From WHSW01 sp963828755 (GTDB lineage Bacteria > Actinomycetota > Thermoleophilia > Solirubrobacterales > 70-9), in assembly GCA_963828755.1 (NCBI GenBank), contig CAWHFY010000003.1, positions 62,001 to 126,000 of the forward strand: a DNA stretch of 64,000 nucleotides, in the 5' to 3' direction. The notes under the pieces are model-generated. The model had not been told where the DNA came from and ran no database searches. It was given only the letters and a program-made list of their open reading frames with translations. The translations under genes were made by a program, and so were the position numbers. Shown here in pieces: positions 16,260-25,412 of this stretch (position 1 is its first letter; each line of letters begins with the position of its first letter).

Positions 16260-17213
16260 TCACCACATCACCGACTCGTCGTAGTAGGTCCCCTGCGCCG
16301 CGGGCAGTGGCCGGTAGCCGAGCAGGCGCTGGGCCTTCTCAGTACTGAGCGCGCAGGCGTTGCCGTGGGTCAGGTTCGGGACGCCCGGGAAACGGTCGCG
16401 GATCGCGGCCTGGACGTCGCCGACCCCCGGGTCGACGTCGGCGTCGGCAAGGTTGAAGGCCTCGAACGCGAAGGAGTCCGGGGCCTCGAGCGCGCAGGCG
16501 AAGCCGGCCGCCAGGTTCTCGAGCGAGCTGCAGACGTAGAAGTTGTTGGCGGTGGTCGCCCGCACGCCGGGGTACTCGAGCCGCAGCGCGACACCCTGCG
16601 TCGCCCCCTGTGGGCAGGCGTCGGCCAGGTAGCGCTCGAACTCCGCCTTCAGGTGCCCGTAGAGCGTCTGACCGTCGGCGAGCGCCGGCAGGTAATTGGT
16701 CTCGAGGATCGGGAACTGGTCGACCTGAACCGGGTCGTGGATCCGGTACACCTGGGCCGAGGAGGCGAACACGAACCTCGGGACGCCCGCGGCGCGGGCG
16801 GCCTCGAAGACGTTGATCGAGGCGTCGTAGTTGAGGCGGTAGAAGTCCGACTCGACCATCCCGGGCATGAACGGATGCGGGATCCCGGCGAGGTGGATGA
16901 CCGCCTCGCTGCCGGCGAAGCGCTGCGCGAGCCGCGAGCGGACGTCTTGGATGTCGTCCCAGCTCGGGGGCAGCAGGCCGCGGTAGATGAGGGCGGGCTC
17001 GACCCGGCGCTGGGCTCGCCTGATCGCCTGCGCCGCGCGCAGGCGCGGGCCCGAGCGCGCGGTCCCGAGATAGCGGCGCCGCAGCAGCGCGGCGGCCGGC
17101 GCCCCGAGCCGGTCGAAGACCCGCGGCTCGAAGCCGAGCTCGCGCAGCCCGCGGACGACGCTCTGGCCCACGAAGCCACTCCCGCCGGTGATCGTGACCA
17201 CGCGCCCGCTCAT
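16260..17213 (-). CDS. NAD-dependent sugar epimerase/dehydratase family protein
   Basis: An extended SDR of about 317 residues. The NAD-binding loop is TITGGSGFVGQSVV at the N-terminus, FASSAQVYRI and TLYGHLKAEFERYL provide the active-site Ser and Y-x-x-x-K, and RLEYPGVRATTANNFYV is a substrate-site segment. It would act on a nucleotide sugar. ATG 17213 overlaps the stop of the preceding glycosyltransferase-like gene by 4 bases, so it is the last gene of a three-gene operon (19344 to 16260). The insert after the first helix (RRRYLGTARSGPRLRAAQ) is unusually basic. The exact sugar reaction is unknown. Confidence 0.85.
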   Translation of the reverse strand: MSGRVVTITGGSGFVGQSVVRGLRELGFEPRVFDRLGAPAAALLRRRYLGTARSGPRLRAAQAIRRAQRRVEPALIYRGLLPPSWDDIQDVRSRLAQRFAGSEAVIHLAGIPHPFMPGMVESDFYRLNYDASINVFEAARAAGVPRFVFASSAQVYRIHDPVQVDQFPILETNYLPALADGQTLYGHLKAEFERYLADACPQGATQGVALRLEYPGVRATTANNFYVCSSLENLAAGFACALEAPDSFAFEAFNLADADVDPGVGDVQAAIRDRFPGVPNLTHGNACALSTEKAQRLLGYRPLPAAQGTYYDESVMW

Positions 17214-18190
17214 CGCGATTTCTCGAACAGGTCGCACCATGCCGAGATCCCTCGGCCCCAGCGGTCGACGTAGGCGTCGTCGCCGGCGGCCGCGACCAGG
17301 CCGGCGCCCATCTCGCGCATGCAGGCAAGCGGGGAGTCGGCCTCCAGGTCGACCGCGTCGACGATCTCCCAGAGCCGCTCGTTGGCGCCGATCCCACCGC
17401 TCTCCTTCTCGAGGTTGACGAACGGGTCGCTGGCTCGCCGGTGCTCGACCATCGGGCGCCCGCAGACGATCGGCAGCCGCAGGTGGCGGCAGATCCGCTG
17501 CAGGACCAACCCCGCCCAGATGTCGTCGAACCGCCCGTAGGGAGAGTCCTGCCCCATCGGCGGGAAGTACATGAGGCAGGCGAGCTCGCCGCGCAGGGCG
17601 AGGTTCATCCCCGAGATCGGGAAGTACTGCTCGCTTGCCAGAACCCTGGTCGGGGTCGCATGCACGAGCTCGACCTGGTCGGGGCCGACCCCGTTGGCCA
17701 GCGTCTGGACCGCGTCGAGGTCAGGGTTGGTGTCCCAGAGGCCGATGCTGACCGCGACCCGAAGCGTTCCGGTGTTCCGATAGGGGAGCCCTCTGACTCG
17801 CAGCCCGGGAACCGTGCTCTGCCAGACCGGGGTCCGGTCGAGATTGGCGAGGTGGGCGTCGAGGAACCCGTCGCCGGCCGGGTAGCAGTCGTCGTCGAGG
17901 GTGACGATCACCCGGGCGCCACGCTGCCACGCCTTCCAGAACCCGAAACCTCTGATCGCGCTGTCACGCTTCGAGATGATCCAGGGCGCGCTCAGGTCGC
18001 GTTCGATCTCGGTCCAGCTGTATGCCTCGATCGGACGTCCATCGGCAAGCGCCTCGGCCGCCGCCAGGTCGAGCGTCAGCTCGGGAGCGTCCTCGATCAC
18101 GATCACGGCGTCCCATGGCCACGGGCGCCAGCAGCGCAGGAACTCGAGCAGCAGTTGCGGTCGCGCGGTCGGGATCACGAGGGTGTTCAC
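17210..18190 (-). CDS. Reversibly glycosylated polypeptide / UDP-arabinopyranose mutase-like protein
   Basis: A 326-residue protein that follows the plant RGP/UAM family from end to end. It has the N-terminal NTLVIPTARPQ, the metal- and nucleotide-binding VIVTLDDDCYPAGDG, SIGLWDTNPDLDAVQTL, FPISGMNLALRGEL, SPYGRFDDIWAGL and DPFVNLEKE. In plants these enzymes interconvert UDP-arabinopyranose and UDP-arabinofuranose and can self-glycosylate on an Arg; here the equivalent region is RGLPYRNTG. No signal peptide is present, so it acts in the cytoplasm. It is coupled by 4-base overlaps to a glycosyltransferase before it and an epimerase after it, consistent with a nucleotide-sugar or glycan pathway. 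A plain glycosyltransferase role is the alternative. Confidence 0.78.
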   Translation of the reverse strand: MNTLVIPTARPQLLLEFLRCWRPWPWDAVIVIEDAPELTLDLAAAEALADGRPIEAYSWTEIERDLSAPWIISKRDSAIRGFGFWKAWQRGARVIVTLDDDCYPAGDGFLDAHLANLDRTPVWQSTVPGLRVRGLPYRNTGTLRVAVSIGLWDTNPDLDAVQTLANGVGPDQVELVHATPTRVLASEQYFPISGMNLALRGELACLMYFPPMGQDSPYGRFDDIWAGLVLQRICRHLRLPIVCGRPMVEHRRASDPFVNLEKESGGIGANERLWEIVDAVDLEADSPLACMREMGAGLVAAAGDDAYVDRWGRGISAWCDLFEKSR

Positions 18191-19344
18191 AGCAACGCCC
18201 GGATCCGCTCGGGGATCGGCTCGCGCTCGCTGCCTTCGAGGTCATCGCCGGCAAAGAACCATTCGCGGAAGGCGTCGACGTCGACCACCCGGCTCTCCCG
18301 GCCCAGCCCCTGCTCGAGGTCGTCCTGATTCCAGGTGCGCTCGACCGCCGCCCGGTGACGGGCCAGGCAGTGGTCATAGTCGACCCGGTGCAGGTGGATC
18401 AGGTACAGGCTGGGATCCGGGAGCACCTCGGGGGCGTTGGACTCGAAGTGGAAGCCGATCGTCCACGCGAGCGGGATCCGGCCGATGAGCCGCTTGGAGT
18501 ACTTGGGCGACCGATGCCAGTATCCCCGTTGGCGCAGCAGCGGCTGATCGAAGCGCAGCGGCGCTTTCTCCTCCTCGGGGTAGTGGACGACGTTGTAGCC
18601 GGTGCAGCACGCGGCGGGTCCCTCGAGGCCGTCGACGTAGGCGGCGAGCCCGTCGTGGCGAAGTGGTTCGGCGACCACGAACTCATCCGCCTCCGCGAAC
18701 AGGACCGCGTCGTAGGAGCCGAGTAGGAACGACTGGAACTCCTCGACCGTCGACTTCAGCCAGACGTGGTCGAAGCTCTTCTCCCGGTGCACGGGGACGA
18801 CCGTGCAGAGCTCACCGATCGCCTCGGTGCTGCCGTCCGCGCTGTCGTGGTCGAGGACGTAGACGTCGGCGGGGTCGAAGTGACGACCGTAGTAATCGAG
18901 CCAGAGCGGCAGGAAGTCGGCCTCGTTCTGGACGATCGTGAACACGGCCCGGCTGCGGCGCCCGCCGAGGGTTCGCGACTGGTCGATGCGCACCTCGGTG
19001 CGATCGAGCTCGACGAGGTCGGCTCCGGCGCCCCTCGCAAGCAGGGAGATCCGCACCGGAGGGCCGGCAGCCCGCCGCAGATCCAGGGTCGCCTCCCACC
19101 CGGACCAGGCCGACCGCGGGACGTCCGGGTGCATCGCGGCGACGTCGGGGCGAAACATGCCGGTCCGCGCGCCCTCCGCCCGGCGCCCATCGACGAGCAC
19201 GAGCAGCGGGTCCTCGAGCGGCCCGTCGGCGCCGAGCGCCCAGCCGCTCACCCGCAGCATGCCCCGGGGGACGACCGTCCCGGCCGGCGGCGAGTCGATG
19301 AACCCCTGCGTCACCGCACGAGACCTTCCCGCATCCGGCGCCAT
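18187..19344 (-). CDS. Glycosyltransferase (GT2-like, Glyco_tranf_2_4 type) with N-terminal beta domain
   Basis: A 385-residue protein in two parts. Residues 10-120 form a beta-rich domain (GWALGADGPLEDPLLVLVDG, FRPDVAAMHPDVP) similar to the small domain often fused to cell-surface glycosyltransferases. Residues 130-330 are the catalytic part: FTIVQNEADFLPLWLDYY, VYVLDHDSADGSTE and LFAEADEFVV (acidic metal-binding motif), followed by HFESNAPEV and HLHRVDYDH. Such enzymes usually act on surface polysaccharide or glycolipid. It is the first gene of the operon with the UAM-like and epimerase genes. The promoter region is shared with the divergent gene at 19466. Confidence 0.8.
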   Translation of the reverse strand: MAPDAGRSRAVTQGFIDSPPAGTVVPRGMLRVSGWALGADGPLEDPLLVLVDGRRAEGARTGMFRPDVAAMHPDVPRSAWSGWEATLDLRRAAGPPVRISLLARGAGADLVELDRTEVRIDQSRTLGGRRSRAVFTIVQNEADFLPLWLDYYGRHFDPADVYVLDHDSADGSTEAIGELCTVVPVHREKSFDHVWLKSTVEEFQSFLLGSYDAVLFAEADEFVVAEPLRHDGLAAYVDGLEGPAACCTGYNVVHYPEEEKAPLRFDQPLLRQRGYWHRSPKYSKRLIGRIPLAWTIGFHFESNAPEVLPDPSLYLIHLHRVDYDHCLARHRAAVERTWNQDDLEQGLGRESRVVDVDAFREWFFAGDDLEGSEREPIPERIRALL

Positions 19345-19393
19345 CTTGCAGTCAGCCCGGCCTAACGGCCCGACGGATGTCGCGGAGCCCAGC

Positions 19394-19412
19394 TTGACAA
19401 CGGTGACAACGG
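19394..19412 (+). promoter_or_regulatory. Consensus TTGACA box and tandem 9-mer upstream of gene 19466
   Basis: TTGACA (19394-19399) matches the -35 consensus, and 17 bases later lies a weak -10-like AGGATC. TGACAACGG occurs twice in direct tandem (19395-19403 and 19404-19412), overlapping the -35. This could be a promoter with an activator or repressor site. Only the sequence pattern supports it. Confidence 0.35.
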
Positions 19413-19465
19413 GTGGAGGATCGGGGCAAGCCGAGCACAGGGTTGCTCAAAGAGAGGAGAGGCGA

Positions 19466-19822
19466 ATGGCTGATGCCGCACTGTTCATCGGATGGGGCCA
19501 GGTGGTGCGCGGACGCGAGAAGCGCGCCGTCCAGGTATTCAACGAGAGCGTTGAGTACTGGGGAGGGCTTCAGGGCGACGGCAAGATCGAGGACTTCGAG
19601 GTGGTGCTCCTCACGCCGCACGGCGGCGACCTGCAGGGCTTCGCCCTGCTGCGCGGCAGCGAGGAGCAGATCGGCAAGCTACGCGCCGACGAAGAGTTCA
19701 CGCGCCGAATCACGCGGGCCGACCTGATCGTCGAGTCCCAAGGTGTGATCGACGCGGCGATCGGCGAGGGCATCGCCCGCGCCATGGGCCAGTACCAGGG
19801 CGAGGTCGACGACCTGGATTAG
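19466..19822 (+). CDS. Small hypothetical protein, ferredoxin-like-fold appearance
   Basis: A 118-residue soluble protein with a strong ribosome-binding site (AGAGAGGAGAGG just before ATG 19466). It begins ALFIGWGQVVRGREKRAVQV and later has FEVVLLTPHGGDLQGFALLR and a helix ending in MGQYQGEVDDLD. The alternating strand-helix pattern resembles dimeric alpha/beta-barrel or ferredoxin-like proteins, but no catalytic motif is evident. It stands alone. Function is unknown. Confidence 0.75.
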   Translation: MADAALFIGWGQVVRGREKRAVQVFNESVEYWGGLQGDGKIEDFEVVLLTPHGGDLQGFALLRGSEEQIGKLRADEEFTRRITRADLIVESQGVIDAAIGEGIARAMGQYQGEVDDLD

Positions 19823-19924
19823 CCCTTCGCCCGAGCTGGTTTCTTAGCCGGGGCTCCCCGGTCACGGTTCCGCTGCGCCTGCCGAGAACGCCGCCACGGT
19901 CACACCGGCCGCTAGGCTCGCCGC

Positions 19925-20146
19925 ATGGAGGAGGCCCTGGGCGCCGTCTTGTTCTTGGCACTGGTGATTGCCTACGCCTTGATCTGTCGCTGGATCGGGA
20001 ACTTCGCAAATTCGAAGGGCTACTCATACTGGGCCTTCGCTCTCTTCTCGTTTTTCGCTACTCCGATCTGGGGCTTCGTGCTTGCGTGCCTGGTTTCGGA
20101 GCGCACGGGGCCCAACCGAGCACCGCAGCGGAACCCACCCGCCTGA
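19925..20146 (+). CDS. Small two-helix membrane protein
   Basis: A 73-residue protein with two hydrophobic segments (ALGAVLFLALVIAYALI at about 4-21 and YWAFALFSFFATPIWGFVLA at about 35-55) joined by a short polar loop (NFANSKGYS). The C-terminus is polar and proline-rich. This is the common shape of small actinobacterial inner-membrane proteins of unknown function. No neighbour points to a role. The remaining 219 bases up to the next gene hold no clear gene. Confidence 0.6.
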   Translation: MEEALGAVLFLALVIAYALICRWIGNFANSKGYSYWAFALFSFFATPIWGFVLACLVSERTGPNRAPQRNPPA

Positions 20147-20365
20147 GGCGACCGCCCGCACCCCACCGCCGCTCGCTCGCGCTCGGCGTCGTGCTCCCCA
20201 TTCGGTAGTAACCGAGGTCACGATCTGGAGTAAACCTCGCCCGGTCAATGGCCAAGTGGGAGTTATAGGGCGTCGGGGCGCATACACGAGGTGCCCGCTA
20301 GGACCGCATACAGAACTGTGGCCCCGTGGATGGGGACCGAAGCTCAGGTCGAGGGAGAGGGTTAG

Positions 20366-23300
20366 ATGCAGAGGACCACCGCTTGGACCGCGGGAGCGCG
20401 GCGATTCGCAGTGCTACCGGCGCTAACAGGAGCGCCAACGCCGAGGTTCGGTCCCGCACTGATCGGTGCCCTCGGTGCCCTGGCGATCTTCGCGATCGCC
20501 GTACCGGCGACTCGCGCGCAGGCGGCGACCACGGCGGGCGCGGTGGTCTCCAACGGCACCGTCCAGCTCGGCGTCAACTCCGAGGGCAGCCTCAACTACG
20601 ACTGCGCCACCGAGGGCGACACCGGATGCCCCGATCCGTCCGCCGAGACAGGCGTGGTCGGCCTGCGTTTTGCCCCGTTGAACCTCGAGTCGACCGCTCC
20701 GGGCTGTCTTTGTGAGGGCTGGGGCGTCGCTGACGCTGCCAGCGGCCTGACGGGCTCCGCCAACGAGGAGATCGGCAACCAGAACCTCACGGTCGACTCG
20801 TTCACCGCGCCGACCGCGAATCAGGCGATCTCGAACGTACTGATCTCGGATCCCAGCATCCCCGGCTACGCGATGCGAGTCGTCCAGGACTACCACCCGT
20901 CGCCGCTGAGCCCGAATCTCTACGTCGACACGGTGACGATCACGAACACCGGGACGAACCCGCTCACCGACCTGCGCTACCGCCGGGTGATGGATTGGGA
21001 CATCGAGCCGACCGCGTTCGACGAGTGGGTGACCAACCAGGGGACGTCGCCCCAGCTGCTGTTCAGCTCCGACGACGGCTTCGCGCCGTCGGATCCGCTC
21101 GCCGGCCCCTCCTACATCGACTCTGAGGCCGTCTGCGGAACCGCCTACACCGGCGCCTGCCAGTTCACCGACCTCGGGTCCGGGGGCACGTATCCCACGA
21201 CGACCAGCCCCGACGACCACGGGGGCCTGTTCGACTTCGGGCTCGGCGCGCTCGCGCCCACCGAGTCGCGCTCGTTCAACGTCTACTACGGCGCCGCCAA
21301 CGGCGAGGCGGCGGCGACCCAGGCGCTCCAGGACGGCGGGGCGCAGGTCTACTCGCTCGGCGAGTCGAACTGCGGCGGCACCACGGTCGAGACCTGCTTC
21401 GACACGCCGGCGGGCGATCCGGCGGGCGTCACCCAGGGCAAGCCGGCGACGTTCATGTTCGGTTTCGTGACCACGATCGGCGACCTCTCGATCACCAAGA
21501 CCGATACGCCCGATCCGGTGGTGGTGGACCACAACCTCACCTACGCAATCCATGTCAGCAACAACGGCCCCCAGGCGGCTGCCGGCGTCCAGGTGACCGA
21601 TCCGCTGCCGGCGGGCGTCGACCTCGTCTCGGCCACGCCGGACCAGGGATCGTGCTCGGGCACCACGACGGTGACCTGCAACCTCGGCTCGCTCGCCCTG
21701 AACGGCGACGCCGACATCTCCGTCGTTGTCACCCCGCACAACGTCACCGCCGATCTGGCCAACACCGCGACGGTGACCAGCACGAGCACCGACGCGAACC
21801 CGTCGAATGACACGGCGACCTCGCATACGCAGGTGATCCCCGACGGCCCGCCGCAGCTGCTGACGGTCAACAAGAACGGAACGGGCACCGGAACGGTCAC
21901 GAGCTCGCCGTCCGGGATCGACTGCGGGAGCACATGCAGCGCGAGCTTCGCGCAAGGCTCGACGGTGACCCTGACCGGGACGCCGGGCGCGAACAGCCAG
22001 ACCGTCTCCTGGTCGGGCTGCGACTCGGTCAACGGGTCGAATCAGTGCATCGTCGCGATGACCAGCGCCAAGTCGGTGACCGCGACCTTCAACCTCGTCC
22101 AGCGGACCCTGACGGTGACCAAGAACGGCTCGGGAACCGGGACGGTGGCCAGTTCGCCGAGCGGCATCAACTGCGGGGCGACGTGCAGCGCTCAGTACGA
22201 CCACGGGACCTCGGTGACCCTGACCGGCACGCCGGGCGCCAACACCCAGGCCGTCTCCTGGTCCGGCTGCGACTCGGTCAACGGGTCGAACGAGTGCATC
22301 GTCGCGATGACCAGCGCCAAGTCGGTGACCGCGACCTTCAACCTCGTCCAGCGGACCCTGACGGTGACCAAGAACGGCACCGGTGGCGGCACCGTGACCA
22401 GCTCGCCCGGCGGAATCAACTGCGGCGCGACCTGCTCGGCGAACTACGACCACGGAGCCTCGGTCACCCTCACCGGCACCCCGGCCGCCGACAGCTCGGC
22501 AGTCACCTGGTCGGGATGCGACTCGGTCAACGGCTCGAACCAGTGCACGGTCGCTCTGACCAGCGCCAAGTCGGTGACCGCGACCTTCAACCTCGCTCAG
22601 CGCACCTTGACCGTCACTAAGAACGGTTCCGGTACGGGTACCGTGACCAGCTCGCCGGCCGGGATCAACTGCGGCGCCACGTGCAGCGCGCAGTTCACCC
22701 ACGGTACGTCGGTGACCCTGACCGGAACCGCGGGCGCGAACACGGCGCCGTGGTCTGGTCGGGCTGCGACTCGGTCAACGGGTCGAATCAGTGCATCGTC
22801 GCGATGACCAGCGCCAAGTCGGTGACCGCGACCTTCAACCTCGTCCAGCGGACCCTGACGGTGACCAAGAACGGCACCGGTGGCGGCACGGTGACCAGCT
22901 CGCCCGCCGGGATCAACTGCGGTGGCACGTGTTCGACCACCTTTGCTTACGGCACATCGGTGACCCTGACCGCCACAGCAAGCGTCGGAAGCAGCTTCGC
23001 GGGTTGGACCGGGGACTGCTCGGGCACCGGTTCGTGCGCCGTGACCATGGACGCTGACCGTTCGGTCACGGCCACGTTCACGGCGGAGCAGCCACCGCCG
23101 CCCCACGGCGAGGAGTGCGATGGCCGCACCGCGACGATCGTCGGCACCGAGGGTAAGGACAATATCCACGGGACCAAGGGAGTGGACGTCATCGTCGGCC
23201 TGGGCGACAAGGATCAGATCAAGGGCCGTGACGGCAACGACGTCATCTGCGCTGGCGACGGCAAGGACCACGTCGTGGGCGGCAGTGGCAACGACCGCAT

Positions 23301-23427
23301 CTTCGGCGAGGCCGGCAACGACCACCTGATCGGAAACCAGGGCAACGACCGCTTCGACGGCGGTCCCGGCAAAGACAAGTGCCTGGGCGGAGGCGGCAAC
23401 GACACGTCGATCAACTGCGAGGACTAG
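20366..23427 (+). CDS. Secreted DUF11 / B-repeat surface protein with RTX-like tail (one frameshift)
   Basis: An exported protein of about 1020 residues. The signal region is near residues 30-52 (ALGALAIFAIAVPATRAQA). Residues 55-370 form a beta-rich N-domain with several Cys. Residues 370-490 are a DUF11-type Ig-like domain (DLSITKTDTPDPVVVDHN). Five repeats of about 80 residues follow, each reading LTVTKNGTGTGTVTSSP, CGATCSA, WSGCDSVNGSNQC and AKSVTATFNL, similar to InlB-type B repeats. The tail has glycine/aspartate RTX-like units (GTEGKDNIHGTKGVDVI). The frame breaks near 22743 inside repeat 4, where one base seems missing; the sequence resumes as VVWSGCDS. Probably a cell-surface or adhesive protein. 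Confidence 0.8.
21857..23091 (+). repeat. Five coding repeats of about 245 bp (B-repeat-like)
   Basis: Units of about 80-83 residues with almost identical DNA over long stretches, including AGCGCCAAGTCGGTGACCGC and the WSGCDSVNGSNQC segment. Unit 5 diverges in its second half (GWTGDCSGTGSCAV). The only frameshift of the gene lies in unit 4. Confidence 0.85.
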
Positions 23428-23493
23428 TCGCCGCCCCGGCACCGGATTCGGGCCGCCGCCCGAGAACCCCGCCCTTGCACGGGAAGCGGTGAA

Positions 23494-23540
<47 letters not shown>

Positions 23541-23629
23541 ATCATTAGCGGGTCTGTCGGCCATTCAGGCTAAGTAGGCTCCTCGTCCGAAGCGTCTATT
23601 CGGCCGCCCGGCCGCCTCGACGGGTTCCG

Positions 23630-24097
23630 CTACTCGATCGCGAACTCCTCGAGCTGACCGAGCTTGTAGTGAGGGCCGTTCTTCCCGGCAAGCGGACAGA
23701 GCAGCACGTAATCCCCCGCCTCCAGTGATTCCGTCACGTCCGCGGTCACGGATTCGCCAGGGCCGCTGCCGGTGGAGCGAATAACGTCCGTGGCCGACCC
23801 CTTCTTACCCTGCAATTCGTAGGCCTCGTCGACGGTGTATCCCTCACCCAGCCTCGCGAACACAAGGCCGTGCCCCTCCTCGCTCTCATTGTTCAGGGTC
23901 ACCGACGTCGTTTCCGCGGTCGGTGTCGCCGAGACGTCCCAGCTGAAGCCGTCCGCGGTGTCGCTGGTCGTCACCGTGACCTCCTCGGCGGAGGCCTCGG
24001 TGGTCCCCTCATCGTCGTCGCCCCCGCACGCGGCGACGCCGAGCGCCATCACGCCAGCCACCGCTACGCCGAGCACGGTCGCCCATCGCTTACCCAT
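23630..24097 (-). CDS. Cupredoxin-like lipoprotein
   Basis: A 155-residue lipoprotein. The start at 24097 is fixed by GGGAGGACGAC just upstream, and the lipobox is GVAAC followed by GGDDDEG. The mature domain is beta-rich, with VTLNNESEEGHGLVFARLGEG and DYVLLCPLAGKNGPHYKLGQ, a plastocyanin/azurin-like layout. Candidate metal ligands are the His in EGHG, the Cys in LLCPL and the His in GPHY; the fourth ligand is not clear, so copper binding is uncertain. It lies next to the tRNA-Asp fragment, at the left end of the islet. Confidence 0.72.
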   Translation of the reverse strand: MGKRWATVLGVAVAGVMALGVAACGGDDDEGTTEASAEEVTVTTSDTADGFSWDVSATPTAETTSVTLNNESEEGHGLVFARLGEGYTVDEAYELQGKKGSATDVIRSTGSGPGESVTADVTESLEAGDYVLLCPLAGKNGPHYKLGQLEEFAIE

Positions 24098-24323
24098 GTC
24101 GTCCTCCCAGTCGTGGGCCAGCGATGCGCGCCTACCCCGATCTCCGGTACCAGTACCGGCGCGGCGGGAGCGTATCAACCAGCCGCGGCATCAACTGAGC
24201 GCCGCTGACAGGCCATAACGCCAGCCTGCACGGGACGGCCGAGCGCTTTCACGGTCGTCTCAGGGCTCTCGTCGTAGGCACGGGTCAGAGAGCGGCCCGA
24301 GGACCTCTTATGGCAGCGAGGGC

Positions 24324-24725
24324 CTACTCCGACAGCCCGGCGGCTTCGAGGGCTTCTTCCGGGCTCGCGTACATCTGCATCCGGATTCCCTGTCCGCCCC
24401 GCGTCGTCCACACCTGACCGAAGTGCATCTCGACCAAGACCCCGGTCGCCGTCGAACGGCCCCGCTGACGAACAATGGCGACGATCCGATCCCCCGCGTC
24501 GATGTAGTCCTCGACCTCAAGCTCCCAGTCATCCCAGGCGCTGGTCCACTCGGCGATGAATTGCCTGGCGCCCTCGATCCCGGGGTAGGTCTGCTGCTCG
24601 GGCCAGCCGTGGAAAGTCGACATGTCCCAGACGAAATCGGCGTGGAAGTTGTCGTCGAGGAAGTCACCGGTGGCTATGAGATGTTCGTAGCCGCGCCGCA
24701 ATCTCTCGACGTCCTCCTGCGACAT
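24324..24725 (-). CDS. SnoaL-like / NTF2-fold protein, paralogue A
   Basis: A 133-residue protein of the SnoaL-like NTF2 fold: an N-terminal helix beginning MSQEDVERLRRGYEHL, then ADFVWDMSTFHG, YPGIEGARQFIAEW and the long strands DYIDAGDRIVAIVRQRGR and VEMHFGQVWTTRGG, ending in MYASPEEALEAAGLSE. Such proteins can be cyclases, isomerases or ligand binders. No active-site assignment is possible here. It lies directly downstream of a paralogue that shares the same start and end motifs, which points to tandem duplication. Confidence 0.82.
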   Translation of the reverse strand: MSQEDVERLRRGYEHLIATGDFLDDNFHADFVWDMSTFHGWPEQQTYPGIEGARQFIAEWTSAWDDWELEVEDYIDAGDRIVAIVRQRGRSTATGVLVEMHFGQVWTTRGGQGIRMQMYASPEEALEAAGLSE

Positions 24726-25135
24726 CGCCTACGCCGAAGCCCGGCGGCGTCGAGGGCTTCCTTTGGGTCGAGATACTCGCGGACCCGAATCACCTTGCCA
24801 CGCTTGAACTCCACGATCCAAGCGATTGCCGATTCGGTGATCGCGCCGCTCTCCTTGCCGCGGGCCCGGAGGTGACCGATGGCGACGACTCGCTCGCCAA
24901 GGTCCCGGACGTCCGACGGCTCTGCCTGGATTTCAGAAAAAGCATCTTCTCCGTCACGGATTCCGTCGCGAACGCCCTGGTGCCCCCGATATACCGTGGC
25001 TCCCCCGCCGAGCTGAACCTGCAGCCAGGGGTGCCACTCGATCTCGGGGTGAAGTTCGTCCAGCATCGCTCCCACATTGCGCCGGTTGTAGGCGTCCGCG
25101 ACGCGACGAACGGTCTCCACGTTCTCCTGCGACAT
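24674..25135 (-). CDS. SnoaL-like / NTF2-fold protein, paralogue B
   Basis: An NTF2-fold protein beginning MSQENVETVRRVADAYNRR, with LHPEIEWHPWLQ, YRGHQGVRDGIRDG, LGERVVAIGHLRARGKESG and REYLDPKEALDAAGLR. The family-like end should be near 24730; the open frame runs on 50 bases with a basic tail (RRRRCRRRTSRD) into the start of paralogue A. A missing or extra base near 24730 would give a normal short C-terminus, so the true end is uncertain. The start at 25135 matches that of paralogue A. The ligand is unknown. Confidence 0.75.
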   Translation of the reverse strand: MSQENVETVRRVADAYNRRNVGAMLDELHPEIEWHPWLQVQLGGGATVYRGHQGVRDGIRDGEDAFSEIQAEPSDVRDLGERVVAIGHLRARGKESGAITESAIAWIVEFKRGKVIRVREYLDPKEALDAAGLRRRRCRRRTSRDCGAATNIS

Positions 25136-25412
25136 CGCCCCCGCAGTATCTCGCGGCACCGGGGGGAAGGTCGCGAGACGGGTCAGCAGCTCCGCAAGAT
25201 CGCCGGGTAGCTCAGCGGGAGAAACCGGCGCTATCTCGGTCCCTGAAGTATCGCGTTGCATGGAAAGCGACACCTTTTCTGGTGAGTGGTCACGCCGACC
25301 AGGACGACGGACGCCGAGTTTCTTGGTTTGTTTTTTGGGATGGGAGCGCCCGCTCGGAGTAGGGTCGTGACAACCCGCGACTCGCGTGGGGCACCAGAGG
25401 AGGGCATGAAGC

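Noticed and set aside
22743..22760. Programmed frameshift in the surface protein
   Set aside because: No slippery heptamer or following pseudoknot is visible, the break falls in the middle of a repeat that is intact in its sister copies, and similar breaks affect many unrelated genes.
21857..23091. Second block of long direct repeats as a possible mobile element
   Set aside because: They encode tandem protein repeats within one gene.
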